From Agarivorans sp. TSD2052 (GTDB taxonomy: Bacteria > Pseudomonadota > Gammaproteobacteria > Enterobacterales > Celerinatantimonadaceae): a stretch of DNA of 64,000 bases. The notes under the pieces were generated by a model. The model saw only the letters and a program-made list of their open reading frames with translations, searched no databases and was not told the DNA's origin. The stretch covers positions 1,787,501 through 1,851,500 of the forward strand of contig NZ_CP096670.1 of the NCBI RefSeq assembly GCF_023238625.1, in the 5' to 3' direction. This document shows positions 37,873-46,280 of this stretch, piece by piece (the first letter of the stretch is position 1; each line of letters begins with the position of its first letter). The position numbers and the translations under genes were made by a program.

Positions 37873-37890
37873 AGGCGCCCTCCATCAAAT

Positions 37891-39813
37891 CTATGAAGAT
37901 TTACGAACGCGTAAATACCATTCAGATAACAAGCGAACTTGTTTACGGGTGTAGCCTTTCTCCATCATCCTCGCCACAAAGTCATCGTGCTTTTGTTGAT
38001 CATCGGCCGAGGTTTTAGCATTAAAAGAAATAACCGGTAACAAGTCTTCGGTATTTGAGAACATTTTCTTCTCAATCACGGTGCGCAGTTTCTCATAGCT
38101 GGTCCAGCTAGGATTGGTGCCATCATTTCCTGCTCTAGCACGCAATACAAAGTTAACGATTTCATTACGGAAGTCTTTGGGGTTACTGATCCCTGCGGGT
38201 TTTTCAATTTTTTCTAGTTCAGCATTGAGCGCGGCGCGGTCAAACAGCTGCCCCGTATCGGGGTCTCGAAACTCTTGGTCTTGAATCCAGAAGTCGGCAT
38301 ACACCACGTAACGATCGAATATATTTTGCCCATATTCAGAGTAAGACTCTAAGTATGCGGTTTGTATTTCTTTACCGATAAAGTCGACGTATTTGGGGAT
38401 TAAATAACCTTTCAAATGTTCAAGGTAACGATCGGCGACTTCTTGACCAAATTGTTCGCGTTCTATTTGCTGTTCTAATACATAGAAAAGGTGCACAGGG
38501 TTTGCTGCTACCTCACTGGTATCGAAGTTAAACACTCTCGATAAGATTTTAAATGCAAAACGCGTGGATAAGCCTTCCATTCCTTCATTTACGCCAGCGA
38601 AATCGCGATATTCTTGGTAAGACTTCGCTTTAGGATCGGTATCTTTGAGGGTTTCGCCATCATAAACCCGCATCTTCGAGTAGATACTAGAGTTTTCAGG
38701 ATCTTTAAGACGTGATAATACGGTGAATTGCGCCAACAGCTCTAAAGTGCTGGGCGCGCATTTAGCGGTGTTAAGTTCACTGTTATCGAGCAGTTTCTGA
38801 TAAATATTGATTTCTTCACTGACTCGTAAACAATAAGGGACTTTAACGATATAAACCCTGTCTAAGAATGCTTCGTTATTCTTATTATTCTTAAAGCTTT
38901 GCCACTCTGACTCGTTAGAGTGAGCCAATATAATACCCTCGAAAGGAATGGCTGATAATCCTTCTGTGCCATTGTAGTTGCCTTCTTGAGTGGCGGTTAA
39001 TAGAGGATGCAGCACTTTAATGGGTGCTTTAAACATCTCTACAAACTCCATCAAACCCTGGTTGGCTCTACACAGTGCGCCTGAATAGCTATAAGCGTCG
39101 GGATCATTTTGCGCATAATGCTCTAATTGTCGAATATCTACCTTACCTACTAGCGATGAAATATCTTGGTTATTTTCATCTCCAGGCTCGGTTTTTGCGA
39201 CCGCAATTTGATTCAAAATAGAAGGGTAGGATTTTACCACCTTGAATTGTGTAATATCACCGCCATATTCTCTCAATCGCTTGGCGGCCCAAGGCGACAT
39301 GATGGTTTTAAGGTGTCGTAAGCTAATACCGTATTCACTTTGCAATATGCCACCATCTTCGTCCGGGTCAAATAAACAGAACGGATGATCGTTAACCGGA
39401 GAGCCCTTAATTCTATAGATAGGAACTAATTGCATTAAAGCTTTCAGTTTTTCAGCTAACGATGATTTACCCCCCCCTACCGGGCCGAGTAAATAGAGTA
39501 TTTGCTTGCACTCTTCTAAGCCTTGAGAAGAGTGTTTTAGATAAGAGACTATCTGCTCTATGCTGTCTTCCATGCCATAAAATTCTTTAAATGCGGGGTA
39601 GCGAGCAATAACTCTATTGGAAAATAATCGGCTCAGAAGGGGGTCTTTAGAGGTATCTACCATTTCCGGTTCGCCTATGGCATGCAAAAGTCGCTCTGCT
39701 GCGCTGGCGTAAATACTGGGGTTTTCTTTACATTGAGTGAGAAACTGATCAAGCGATAGCTCTTCTTCCTGAGCTTGCTCGTAACGCTGTTGATAGTGGT
39801 CAAAAATACTCAT
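37891..39813 (-). CDS. yeaG: PrkA family serine protein kinase / AAA+ protein (YeaG)
   Basis: A 640-residue protein, the usual YeaG length. An AAA+ domain with Walker A GPVGGGKS (residues 110-117) is followed by ILAHSNESEW and a PrkA C-terminal kinase-like domain (DFRNEIVNFVLRARAG; RKQVRLLSEWYLRVR). YeaG homologues respond to nitrogen starvation and stationary phase; some members act as ATP-dependent proteases rather than kinases. AGGAGG lies eight bases before the start. It heads the yeaG-yeaH-ycgB operon; its upstream gap is unusually long. Confidence 0.93.
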   Translation of the reverse strand: MSIFDHYQQRYEQAQEEELSLDQFLTQCKENPSIYASAAERLLHAIGEPEMVDTSKDPLLSRLFSNRVIARYPAFKEFYGMEDSIEQIVSYLKHSSQGLEECKQILYLLGPVGGGKSSLAEKLKALMQLVPIYRIKGSPVNDHPFCLFDPDEDGGILQSEYGISLRHLKTIMSPWAAKRLREYGGDITQFKVVKSYPSILNQIAVAKTEPGDENNQDISSLVGKVDIRQLEHYAQNDPDAYSYSGALCRANQGLMEFVEMFKAPIKVLHPLLTATQEGNYNGTEGLSAIPFEGIILAHSNESEWQSFKNNKNNEAFLDRVYIVKVPYCLRVSEEINIYQKLLDNSELNTAKCAPSTLELLAQFTVLSRLKDPENSSIYSKMRVYDGETLKDTDPKAKSYQEYRDFAGVNEGMEGLSTRFAFKILSRVFNFDTSEVAANPVHLFYVLEQQIEREQFGQEVADRYLEHLKGYLIPKYVDFIGKEIQTAYLESYSEYGQNIFDRYVVYADFWIQDQEFRDPDTGQLFDRAALNAELEKIEKPAGISNPKDFRNEIVNFVLRARAGNDGTNPSWTSYEKLRTVIEKKMFSNTEDLLPVISFNAKTSADDQQKHDDFVARMMEKGYTRKQVRLLSEWYLRVRKSS

Positions 39814-40142
39814 AGCCTAGGCCTCCTAAAACAAGCTATCCCTAATAAAGACAGAATTTGGAAACAAAAGATTTCATGAAGCGTTAAAATAAGCTTATAC
39901 CATTGTTAAAATAAATTTATAAAAAATAAGCCTTTTTTTTGTAAATCTTGCTGTTTATTGATTTCGTAAACAGTTGTTTATCTGGCTATAAAAATCAATT
40001 CATGACCTAAATCAACATATTTGGGCTGTTAAGCCATCAATTATCTTGTTTACGCAGTAAATATGTAAATAGATCGCAATTTGTGTGATTTGAATGCATG
40101 TTAGGCGGCTCACAAAAAGTTAACAAAATGTAAAATTTTGCG

Positions 40143-40170
40143 TTGACCTTCGCTTTTAACATGCTAATTT
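40143..40170 (+). promoter_or_regulatory. Sigma-70 promoter with extended -10
   Basis: TTGACC, 16-bp spacer, TAATTT preceded by TGC (extended -10). Predicted start of transcription about 40176-40177. It is the strongest-looking promoter in this gap and points to the RNA ending at 40289. Confidence 0.6.
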
Positions 40171-40176
40171 AAGTTG

Positions 40177-40289
40177 GTAGCTTGAACCTTCTAGCTTTGG
40201 TCGGCGAGCACTACATCGAGGGGAGTAGTGTTGGAGGTATCATATAAGCACGTTTCCATTAGCTCTTGCATTGCAAGAGCATTTTTTTT
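40177..40289 (+). ncRNA. Putative small RNA or leader transcript of about 113 nt
   Basis: The stretch runs from a good promoter to a strong terminator and contains no ribosome-binding site plus start codon. An internal stem-loop (AGCACTAC at 40207-40214 with GTAGTGTT at 40225-40232) shows GAGGGG in its 10-nt loop, followed by TTGGAGG, both resembling GGA motifs bound by CsrA or anti-anti-SD elements. It could be a free small RNA or a terminated leader of the symporter gene 284 bases further on. It did not match any RNA family I know. Confidence 0.45.
40262..40289 (+). terminator. Rho-independent terminator of the putative RNA
   Basis: Stem GCTCTTGC/GCAAGAGC with a 3-nt loop and eight T residues. 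No protein gene ends here on this strand. Confidence 0.85.
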
Positions 40290-40572
40290 GCTAAATCCCT
40301 AAGTTTTCAAGGATTACCCATCTACATTCGACTAAAGGATTAGTTGAGTGGCAGTGGTTTTTTAACTTAATTTTCAGTGTGTTATCACGATCTCTCCAAA
40401 GTGATGTCTCATTTCATCTAGTGATGCTCTCATCTATACCAAAGTCTAAGTTTATTTCTATCAATAAGCCTCTAATTTGATGTAACAAAATATTAACTTA
40501 TGTGTTTGGCTTTGCGACTCATGAATAAGTTGCTGTGGCAAAGCGAAGTATAGATGTGACATAGGCGAAAGC

Positions 40573-42258
40573 ATGGATATACAAACATGGACATCAATTT
40601 TTATCGCCTCTAGTTTCACTCTTTATATGATTATTGCAGTTTGGGCGAAGGCCAAATCACCTCAAGACTTCTACATTGCTAACGCTCAAATACATCCCGT
40701 TACTAATGGCATGGCGACCGCTGCAGATTGGATGTCAGCAGCATCTTTTATTTCATTAGCGGGGATCATTTCATTTGCCGGTTATGACGGAGCGGTGTAT
40801 TTAATGGGTTGGACAGGGGGCTATGTATTACTTGCCTTGTGTTTGGCTCCTTACTTAAGAGGCTTTGGCCAATATACCGTTGCCGATTTTATTGGAGAGC
40901 GTTATTACAGTAAAAGCGCTCGTTTACTGGCCGTTGCCTGCACTATTTTTATTTCCTTTATTTACGTGGCTGGGCAAATGCGTGGCGTAGGCGTGGTATT
41001 TGCGCGTTTCTTAGATGTAAATGTTAACTTAGGCATTTTATTAGGAATGGCCATCGTTTTTGTCTACGCAGTATGGGGGGGGATGAAAGGCATTACCTAT
41101 ACGCAAGTTGCCCAGTATTGTGTGCTCATATTTGCTTTTTTGGTTCCCGCCATATTCACTTCATTTGCGTTGACTGGGCAAGTGTTCCCGCAGCTAGGCT
41201 TAGGTAGCAGCTTGAGCAATGGTACAGAATTATACCTGCTAGATAAGCTGGATGGCCTATCGCAAGATTTAGGGTTTGAGCTTTTTACCCGTGGTGATAA
41301 ATCGCTGGTAGATACTTTTTTTATTACCGCTGCGCTTATGATGGGAACCGCAGGCTTACCGCATATTATTGTACGTTTCCTAACTGTTTCAACAGTGCAT
41401 GATGCTCGAAAATCTGCCGGTTACGCGCTGCTTTTTATAGCCTTACTTTATACAGCTGTGCCGGCCGTTGCCGCATTTGCCAAAATAAATATCATCGAGT
41501 CGATTAATGGTTCAGATCATAAAGGTGTATTGGCTGAATATAGCCCGGAGTGGTTTGTAAATTGGCAGCAGTCAGGCTTAGTTGAATGGCAGGATATTAA
41601 TCATGATGGGCGCTTATTTTATTCTGGGGATGAACGTAACGAAGTGGTGATAAATCCAGATATTGTGGTTTTAGCATCCCCCGAAATGGCCCAGTTGCCT
41701 AACTGGGTGGTCGCGCTGGTGGCCGCTGGAGGTTTAGCGGCAGCACTGTCTACTGCAGCGGGGCTGTTATTGGTTATTTCTAGCGCCATTGCTCATGATG
41801 TTATTAAGCAGACTTGGCAGAAAAATCTAACCGATAAACAAGAGCTAAAGTTAGCGCGAATTAGCGCTGTGCTAGCTATTATCGTGGCTGGGTACTTAGG
41901 TGTTAACCCTCCAGTCTTAGTGGCTGAGGTCGTGGCGATTGCTTTTGGTCTTGCTGCTAGCTCACTATTTCCTGCGATAATTCTAGGGATATTTGTTGCC
42001 AAACTAAGCCGTACCGCGGCTATCAGTGGCATGCTGTTAGGTATCAGCGTAACCTTGAGTTACATCGTGTACTTTAAGTTTGTTAATCCAGCCGCCAACC
42101 TGAGTGAGAACTGGTTATTCGGTATTTCTCCAGAGGGAATCGGCGCCTTTGGCATGCTACTGAACTTTTTACTGGCGCTTACGGTTCAGCGCTTTTGCAC
42201 CGATGCCCCTCAATCTATACAAGCGATGGTGATAAATCTTCGTAAACCACAACCTTAA
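40573..42258 (+). CDS. Sodium/solute symporter, paralogue of the 27856 gene
   Basis: A 561-residue SSS-family permease with the same architecture as the gene at 27856: DFYIANAQIHPVTNGMATAADWMSAASF, GGYVLLALCLAPYLR, GGMKGITYTQVAQY and GGLAAALSTAAGLLLVISSAIAHD. The hydrophilic loop again carries a calcium-loop-like DINHDGRLFYSGD (from about residue 341). Unlike its paralogue it has no DUF4212 gene upstream. The start has AGGCGAAAGC before the ATG. The substrate is probably a small organic acid; untested. Confidence 0.87.
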   Translation: MDIQTWTSIFIASSFTLYMIIAVWAKAKSPQDFYIANAQIHPVTNGMATAADWMSAASFISLAGIISFAGYDGAVYLMGWTGGYVLLALCLAPYLRGFGQYTVADFIGERYYSKSARLLAVACTIFISFIYVAGQMRGVGVVFARFLDVNVNLGILLGMAIVFVYAVWGGMKGITYTQVAQYCVLIFAFLVPAIFTSFALTGQVFPQLGLGSSLSNGTELYLLDKLDGLSQDLGFELFTRGDKSLVDTFFITAALMMGTAGLPHIIVRFLTVSTVHDARKSAGYALLFIALLYTAVPAVAAFAKINIIESINGSDHKGVLAEYSPEWFVNWQQSGLVEWQDINHDGRLFYSGDERNEVVINPDIVVLASPEMAQLPNWVVALVAAGGLAAALSTAAGLLLVISSAIAHDVIKQTWQKNLTDKQELKLARISAVLAIIVAGYLGVNPPVLVAEVVAIAFGLAASSLFPAIILGIFVAKLSRTAAISGMLLGISVTLSYIVYFKFVNPAANLSENWLFGISPEGIGAFGMLLNFLLALTVQRFCTDAPQSIQAMVINLRKPQP

Positions 42259-42473
42259 GCCTTGCATGATTGACCACTAATCGTCCAGATATCAATACAC
42301 TGATATCCAATTGTTTTAAGTAAAGTTCTTGTTAACTTTGCCAGCGGTTAACTCTCCATCTAAGCTCTATCAACATCGATAATAATCAGTTTGCAATTTG
42401 TTTGTTGCTAACTGGGGCTAGCATTTGGCCGAGTCTAGCTTATTTCTGCAATTCATCACATGGACGTAATAAT

Positions 42474-43886
42474 ATGAAATTGATTTTTGTACACGGATGG
42501 AGTGTTACCCACACCAACACCTATGGAGAGTTACCACAATCTCTAGTCTCTAAAGCTGCTTCAACTAATCTCAATCTTGATATTGACCATATTTATTTGG
42601 GGAAATATGTCAGTTTCCATGATGAAGTGTCAATGGATGATATAGCCCGAGCGTTAGAACAAGCTTTGCGGGACTTACCCGGCAATGAATCCAGCATTCA
42701 GCCCTTTTCGTGTATTACTCATTCAACGGGCGGCCCAGTCGTGCGTTCATGGATCGATAAATACTACGGGGCCAGTGGTTTAACATCACTGCCATTACAG
42801 CACTTGGTGATGCTCGCGCCAGCCAATCACGGCTCAAGTTTGGCCGTATTAGGTAAGCAGCGAGTAGGGCGGATTAAGTCTTGGTTTTCTGGAGTAGAGC
42901 CAGGCCAGCGAGTCTTAGATTGGTTGTCCTTAGGGAGTGAGGGGCAGTGGGCACTGAACGAAAACAGTATGTCTTACCAAAATGCTGAGAATAACTTTTT
43001 TCCTTTTGTGCTAATCGGTCAAGGAATCGATAGCAAGTTTTACGACTTTCTAAATGGCTATCTGGTTGAATCGGGTTCTGATGGGGTGGTGCGTGTTGCT
43101 GGTGCCAATATGAACTATCGCTATATAGCTTTGCTGCAATCTGAGGAGCAGATAAATGGCGTTGGCGGTAAAGTTTATCGGTTAACTCCCAGTGAAATAG
43201 AGCCGATACGAAAACCCGCTGCTGTGCCTATGGCTGTGTTCAGTGAGTTTAGTCACTCAGGTAACAAGATGGGCATCATGGCGAATAAACCCAGTTCGAA
43301 TAATCACCATATTATTATCGAGCAGGTGTTGGCTTGTTTAACAGTGAATTCTGGTAGCGAATACCAAAAGAGGGGGCAGCAAATGGCCGAGTTCAGCCGC
43401 ATTGAACAGGCAAAAGTTCCTGAAGGTAAAAAACAAGTAATCGGTAAGTATTGTATGTTGGTGATTCGAGTGAAAGACCAATTGGGTGAGCATATCAACA
43501 ACCAAGACTACGATATCCTGTTGTTAGCAGGTAAAGGGTACAAACCGCATCAATTGCCTGAAGGTTTCTTTGTTGATAAGCAAATGAATAGCAATACTCA
43601 TAGCTTAGTGTATTACATCGATGCTGAGAAAATGTCTAAAATCAAAGACAACTGTTTTGGTATTCAAGTGATGGCGAGGCCAAATAAAGGGTTTTCTTTT
43701 TATCAAAATACTCAGTTTCGCTCTGAGGGAATGGCTATCGATCAGGTGTGCGCGGCTAATCAAACCACTTATATCGACATTACGATTCACCGAGATGTTG
43801 ATAAAAATGTATTCAGGTTCGACGGCGCTAACAAACCAAGAAGCAGCTTTAAGAATGTAAAACCATCGGGTGACATTACCACTTAG
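42474..43886 (+). CDS. Alpha/beta hydrolase, lipase or esterase-like
   Basis: A 470-residue cytoplasmic or secreted hydrolase without a signal peptide. The N-terminal alpha/beta-hydrolase domain opens with MKLIFVHGWSVTHTNTYG; the nucleophile elbow is HSTGG (Ser84 probable), a variant of GxSxG; DGVVRVAGANMNYRY and FSEFSHSG may hold the acid and histidine. The C-terminal half (about 300-470) is a separate beta-rich domain of unknown function. The ATG at 42474 follows GGACGTAATA. No neighbour suggests a pathway; lipase and phospholipase annotations are both plausible. Confidence 0.75.
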   Translation: MKLIFVHGWSVTHTNTYGELPQSLVSKAASTNLNLDIDHIYLGKYVSFHDEVSMDDIARALEQALRDLPGNESSIQPFSCITHSTGGPVVRSWIDKYYGASGLTSLPLQHLVMLAPANHGSSLAVLGKQRVGRIKSWFSGVEPGQRVLDWLSLGSEGQWALNENSMSYQNAENNFFPFVLIGQGIDSKFYDFLNGYLVESGSDGVVRVAGANMNYRYIALLQSEEQINGVGGKVYRLTPSEIEPIRKPAAVPMAVFSEFSHSGNKMGIMANKPSSNNHHIIIEQVLACLTVNSGSEYQKRGQQMAEFSRIEQAKVPEGKKQVIGKYCMLVIRVKDQLGEHINNQDYDILLLAGKGYKPHQLPEGFFVDKQMNSNTHSLVYYIDAEKMSKIKDNCFGIQVMARPNKGFSFYQNTQFRSEGMAIDQVCAANQTTYIDITIHRDVDKNVFRFDGANKPRSSFKNVKPSGDITT

Positions 43887-43940
43887 CAAACCCTCGGGTG
43901 TTTGACTCTCGGACAGTATTACACCGTCTTCGTCAGAGTA

Positions 43941-43976
43941 AAAAAAAACCTATAGCTGAATAAGCTATAGGTTTTT
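43941..43976. terminator. Bidirectional terminator between the hydrolase and tRNA-Pro
   Basis: Stem AAAAACCTATAGCT with complement AGCTATAGGTTTTT. On the minus strand it follows the tRNA by few bases and is followed by T residues; on the plus strand it follows the hydrolase gene. Confidence 0.9.
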
Positions 43977-43982
43977 CTAAAT

Positions 43983-44059
43983 TGGTCGGAGTAGCAGGAT
44001 TTGAACCTGCGACCCTTTGTCCCCCAGACAAATGCGCTACCAAGCTGCGCTATACCCCG
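43983..44059 (-). tRNA. tRNA-Pro (anticodon GGG)
   Basis: 77 bases including an encoded CCA. The acceptor stem CGGGGTA/TACTCCG closes with one G-U pair; the D arm AGCGCAGCTTGGTAGCGC, anticodon stem TTTGT/ACAAA with loop CTGGGGG (GGG at 34-36), and T arm GCAGGTTCAAATCCTGC are all standard. It matches proL-type tRNA for CCC/CCU codons. It has its own promoter and terminator. Confidence 0.95.
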
Positions 44060-44070
44060 AATAGGAAATG

Positions 44071-44099
44071 AATTTACTTAGCTATACCACCTGTGTCAA
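44071..44099 (-). promoter_or_regulatory. Sigma-70 promoter of tRNA-Pro
   Basis: On the minus strand TTGACA, exactly 17 bp, TAAATT, ending 12 bases before the mature tRNA start. A near-consensus promoter, as expected for a stable RNA. Confidence 0.8.
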
Positions 44100-44145
44100 T
44101 ACGTTAGCTGTGTTTTCAAGGCCAAGTGCTCATGGATTGAGCAAA

Positions 44146-45957
44146 TTATTGCTGCGGCTGATAAAAACGGTTTAATTCATTTAAAACTTGCACCAGCATA
44201 GGCACTGAAACTTGCGCATTACTGGGTTCTAAGTCACGATCAAACACTTGGTAGCTTCCAGTGTCATTAAACAAGGTTATTTGATTACTCTGAACCACCG
44301 CTTGTTGCTCTTGGTTGCCAATTAATAGCCAATCGCGCTTACGTTTTCTAAAGATATTCTGGCCAGTACTGTAATTGGAACTCTTTGAAGAAACAGCGAA
44401 TAGCCCCTCTAAGATGGTGGGTACTAAATCGTTATGACTAGTATCACCATGGTGTAAACTCGGAGCTTTATTCGGCCAATGAATGAACATCGGCACTTGG
44501 GTTTGGTAGCGACTGAAATTACTGTTGTTACCCCAGTAATTACTATTGTTATCGTTTAGCTGAGTGCCGTAATCAGATGTCACTATAAGCACCGTGCGCT
44601 CCAATTGACCGGTTTGAGCCAACTGTTGGTATACTTCCGCTAATTGCTTATCTAAGTTCTGAGCGGCTTCAAGGTACAAAGGGCCTAGGCTATCAGTCGT
44701 TATTTTTGCTTGATGCTCATTTCCGTTGTCAAAATTAGCGACGCCATTAAGATACAAAAAATTAAACCAAGGCAGTTGCGAATACTGGCTTTGTTGCCAC
44801 ATAAGCCACTCTTGTATGGCTCGCTCATCCCCTTTTGCTCCTCCTAATGAAGACGTCATATCAAGGCTGTTGACTGCCGAGAAGCTAGTGCTTGCCAGCT
44901 CGGGGTGGTTTAAGCCGCGGCTGCTAAATAACTCTATTTGATAATTATTGTCTTGCAAGGCAGAGATTAACACCGGGCTTTGATGTGAAGACTTAACGGT
45001 TGGCCAGTAAGTCGTTGGGAGCCCATACAGTAAGCTAAATAAACCTTCTTGAGGTTTGTTGCTGCCGCTGAAATGGCTAAAAAATTGACTAGAGCTTTTA
45101 GCTTGTCGCCAACTATTCGGCATCGCTTGCTGATTGAGCATATCCCAACGTAGGCCTTCAACCACCACTACCATTAGATTATAGCGTTGCTCAACATTGC
45201 CATATTTGATGGGTGAAATGGGGTAACGCAGCTCGCCTTGTTGTTTTAACTCTCTAGCTTTTACTTGTTGGTAATAGGCATCGACATCAAAAATGCCCTG
45301 TTGCTGTAAAAAGCTACGCGCGGTGAGAGGGTAGAATAGGGGATAGTTGTTTTTCTGTTGGGTGACCACCCGATAGTTAGTGGCATCAGCCCATGCGTGA
45401 ATAAAATGGGTAAGTAAAAAACATACAAACAATAGAGCAGCGACAGGCACACCTAGGTGCTTATGTTCTAGTCTCCGTAAGTACTTCCAACACAACCTAG
45501 CTAACCATAACTCTAATAAGAAAATGAACGGCACTGCAACAAACAACAGGTTAAGTGTGTTGGCTTGGCTATTTTGATCCTCATCTACTAATAGTTGCAA
45601 TAAGGCGGGGTTTAAGTGCAAGTTAAAAGTAGCGAATACCTCGGTATCTACGATTAATAGGCTGATGCCGATAGTCGCAATCAGTGCGCCGACAAAACGC
45701 ATGGTTCGGTTACTCGGAATGACAAAGCTCAGTGGGAACAGAGTCAATAAGAAGATAACAAAACCGATAAAAGAAAACTGTCCGATCCAACTAATCAGTA
45801 AATAGCTTTGACCTAAAAAAGTTTCAGGTGGGGCGGCTAACACCAAATAACGCAAGCCAACGATTAAGGCTAGAATAATGTTAGACAAACAAAACCAATG
45901 GCCCCAGCTAATGAGTTGAGACACTTTGTCACGGTACTGTTTTGAGTTATTTACCAT
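44146..45957 (-). CDS. yejM: Inner-membrane sulfatase-like protein YejM/LapC (PbgA)
   Basis: A 603-residue protein: five N-terminal membrane helices (about residues 17-190, DUF3413) and a C-terminal alkaline-phosphatase/sulfatase-fold periplasmic domain (YNLMVVVVEGLRWDML; FSGSNKPQEGLFSLLYGLP). In E. coli this protein (LapC/PbgA) controls LpxC stability and so lipopolysaccharide synthesis. The usual yejL-yejM order is kept: yejL ends 29 bases upstream. It converges on tRNA-Pro. Confidence 0.93.
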   Translation of the reverse strand: MVNNSKQYRDKVSQLISWGHWFCLSNIILALIVGLRYLVLAAPPETFLGQSYLLISWIGQFSFIGFVIFLLTLFPLSFVIPSNRTMRFVGALIATIGISLLIVDTEVFATFNLHLNPALLQLLVDEDQNSQANTLNLLFVAVPFIFLLELWLARLCWKYLRRLEHKHLGVPVAALLFVCFLLTHFIHAWADATNYRVVTQQKNNYPLFYPLTARSFLQQQGIFDVDAYYQQVKARELKQQGELRYPISPIKYGNVEQRYNLMVVVVEGLRWDMLNQQAMPNSWRQAKSSSQFFSHFSGSNKPQEGLFSLLYGLPTTYWPTVKSSHQSPVLISALQDNNYQIELFSSRGLNHPELASTSFSAVNSLDMTSSLGGAKGDERAIQEWLMWQQSQYSQLPWFNFLYLNGVANFDNGNEHQAKITTDSLGPLYLEAAQNLDKQLAEVYQQLAQTGQLERTVLIVTSDYGTQLNDNNSNYWGNNSNFSRYQTQVPMFIHWPNKAPSLHHGDTSHNDLVPTILEGLFAVSSKSSNYSTGQNIFRKRKRDWLLIGNQEQQAVVQSNQITLFNDTGSYQVFDRDLEPSNAQVSVPMLVQVLNELNRFYQPQQ

Positions 45958-45986
45958 TGCGAGTTAATGGATCCTTTCCAATTTTA

Positions 45987-46205
45987 TTATTTTTCGTTGA
46001 TCGAACTTTTAAGCGCCTTGCTAAAACCTTCAGTGAGCTTTTTCCGTTGTTCAGGCGCAACCCGCTGATTAATCAAACATGTGGTCGCATTACCTAACAC
46101 CATCAGTGCTAAATCTGTGGTGATATTATGGTTGTCGACTACTTTGAGTACATCATTAAGTAATTGTTCCACTTGCTCATTAGAATATTTTGAAATTATT
46201 GCCAT
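45987..46205 (-). CDS. yejL: YejL family protein (DUF1414)
   Basis: A 72-residue cytoplasmic protein, the family's normal length, with MAIISKYSNEQVEQLLNDVL and VLGNATTCLINQRV. Function unknown. It is divergent from yejK across a 75-bp promoter region and co-transcribed with yejM. Confidence 0.93.
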   Translation of the reverse strand: MAIISKYSNEQVEQLLNDVLKVVDNHNITTDLALMVLGNATTCLINQRVAPEQRKKLTEGFSKALKSSINEK

Positions 46206-46219
46206 TACTTCACTAAGAA

Positions 46220-46262
46220 TTTACTGATAAAGACGCGTATAATAACCCACCTCGTCAGTAAA
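46220..46262. promoter_or_regulatory. yejL/yejK divergent promoter region with flanking inverted repeat
   Basis: TTTACTGA (46220-46227) and its exact complement TCAGTAAA (46255-46262) flank 27 bases that hold TATAAT (46238-46243), a likely -10 for yejK. The layout suggests a regulator that brackets the promoter. Confidence 0.45.
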
Positions 46263-46280
46263 CACTAACAGTAAGAGACC

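Larger units (their letters stand above)
39814..40572. other. 759-bp regulatory gap between yeaG and the second symporter
   Basis: Besides the promoter at 40143-40170 and the RNA and terminator ending at 40289 (listed separately), two inverted repeats lie upstream of yeaG: TGTTTAT/GTAAACA (39952-39972, one mismatch) and TTTAC-GCA-GTAAA (40049-40061). The DNA is strongly A/T rich near yeaG. About 280 bases between 40290 and 40572 hold no gene; TATAGAT near 40550 may be a -10 for the symporter. Confidence 0.5.

Noticed and set aside
40080-40115. TGTGA and TCACA considered as a CRP site
   Set aside because: The half sites are about 20 bases apart instead of 6, so they do not form a CRP operator.
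42474-43886. Alpha/beta hydrolase considered as a type VI secretion effector
   Set aside because: No vgrG, PAAR, hcp or immunity-like gene is adjacent; the claim would rest on fold only.
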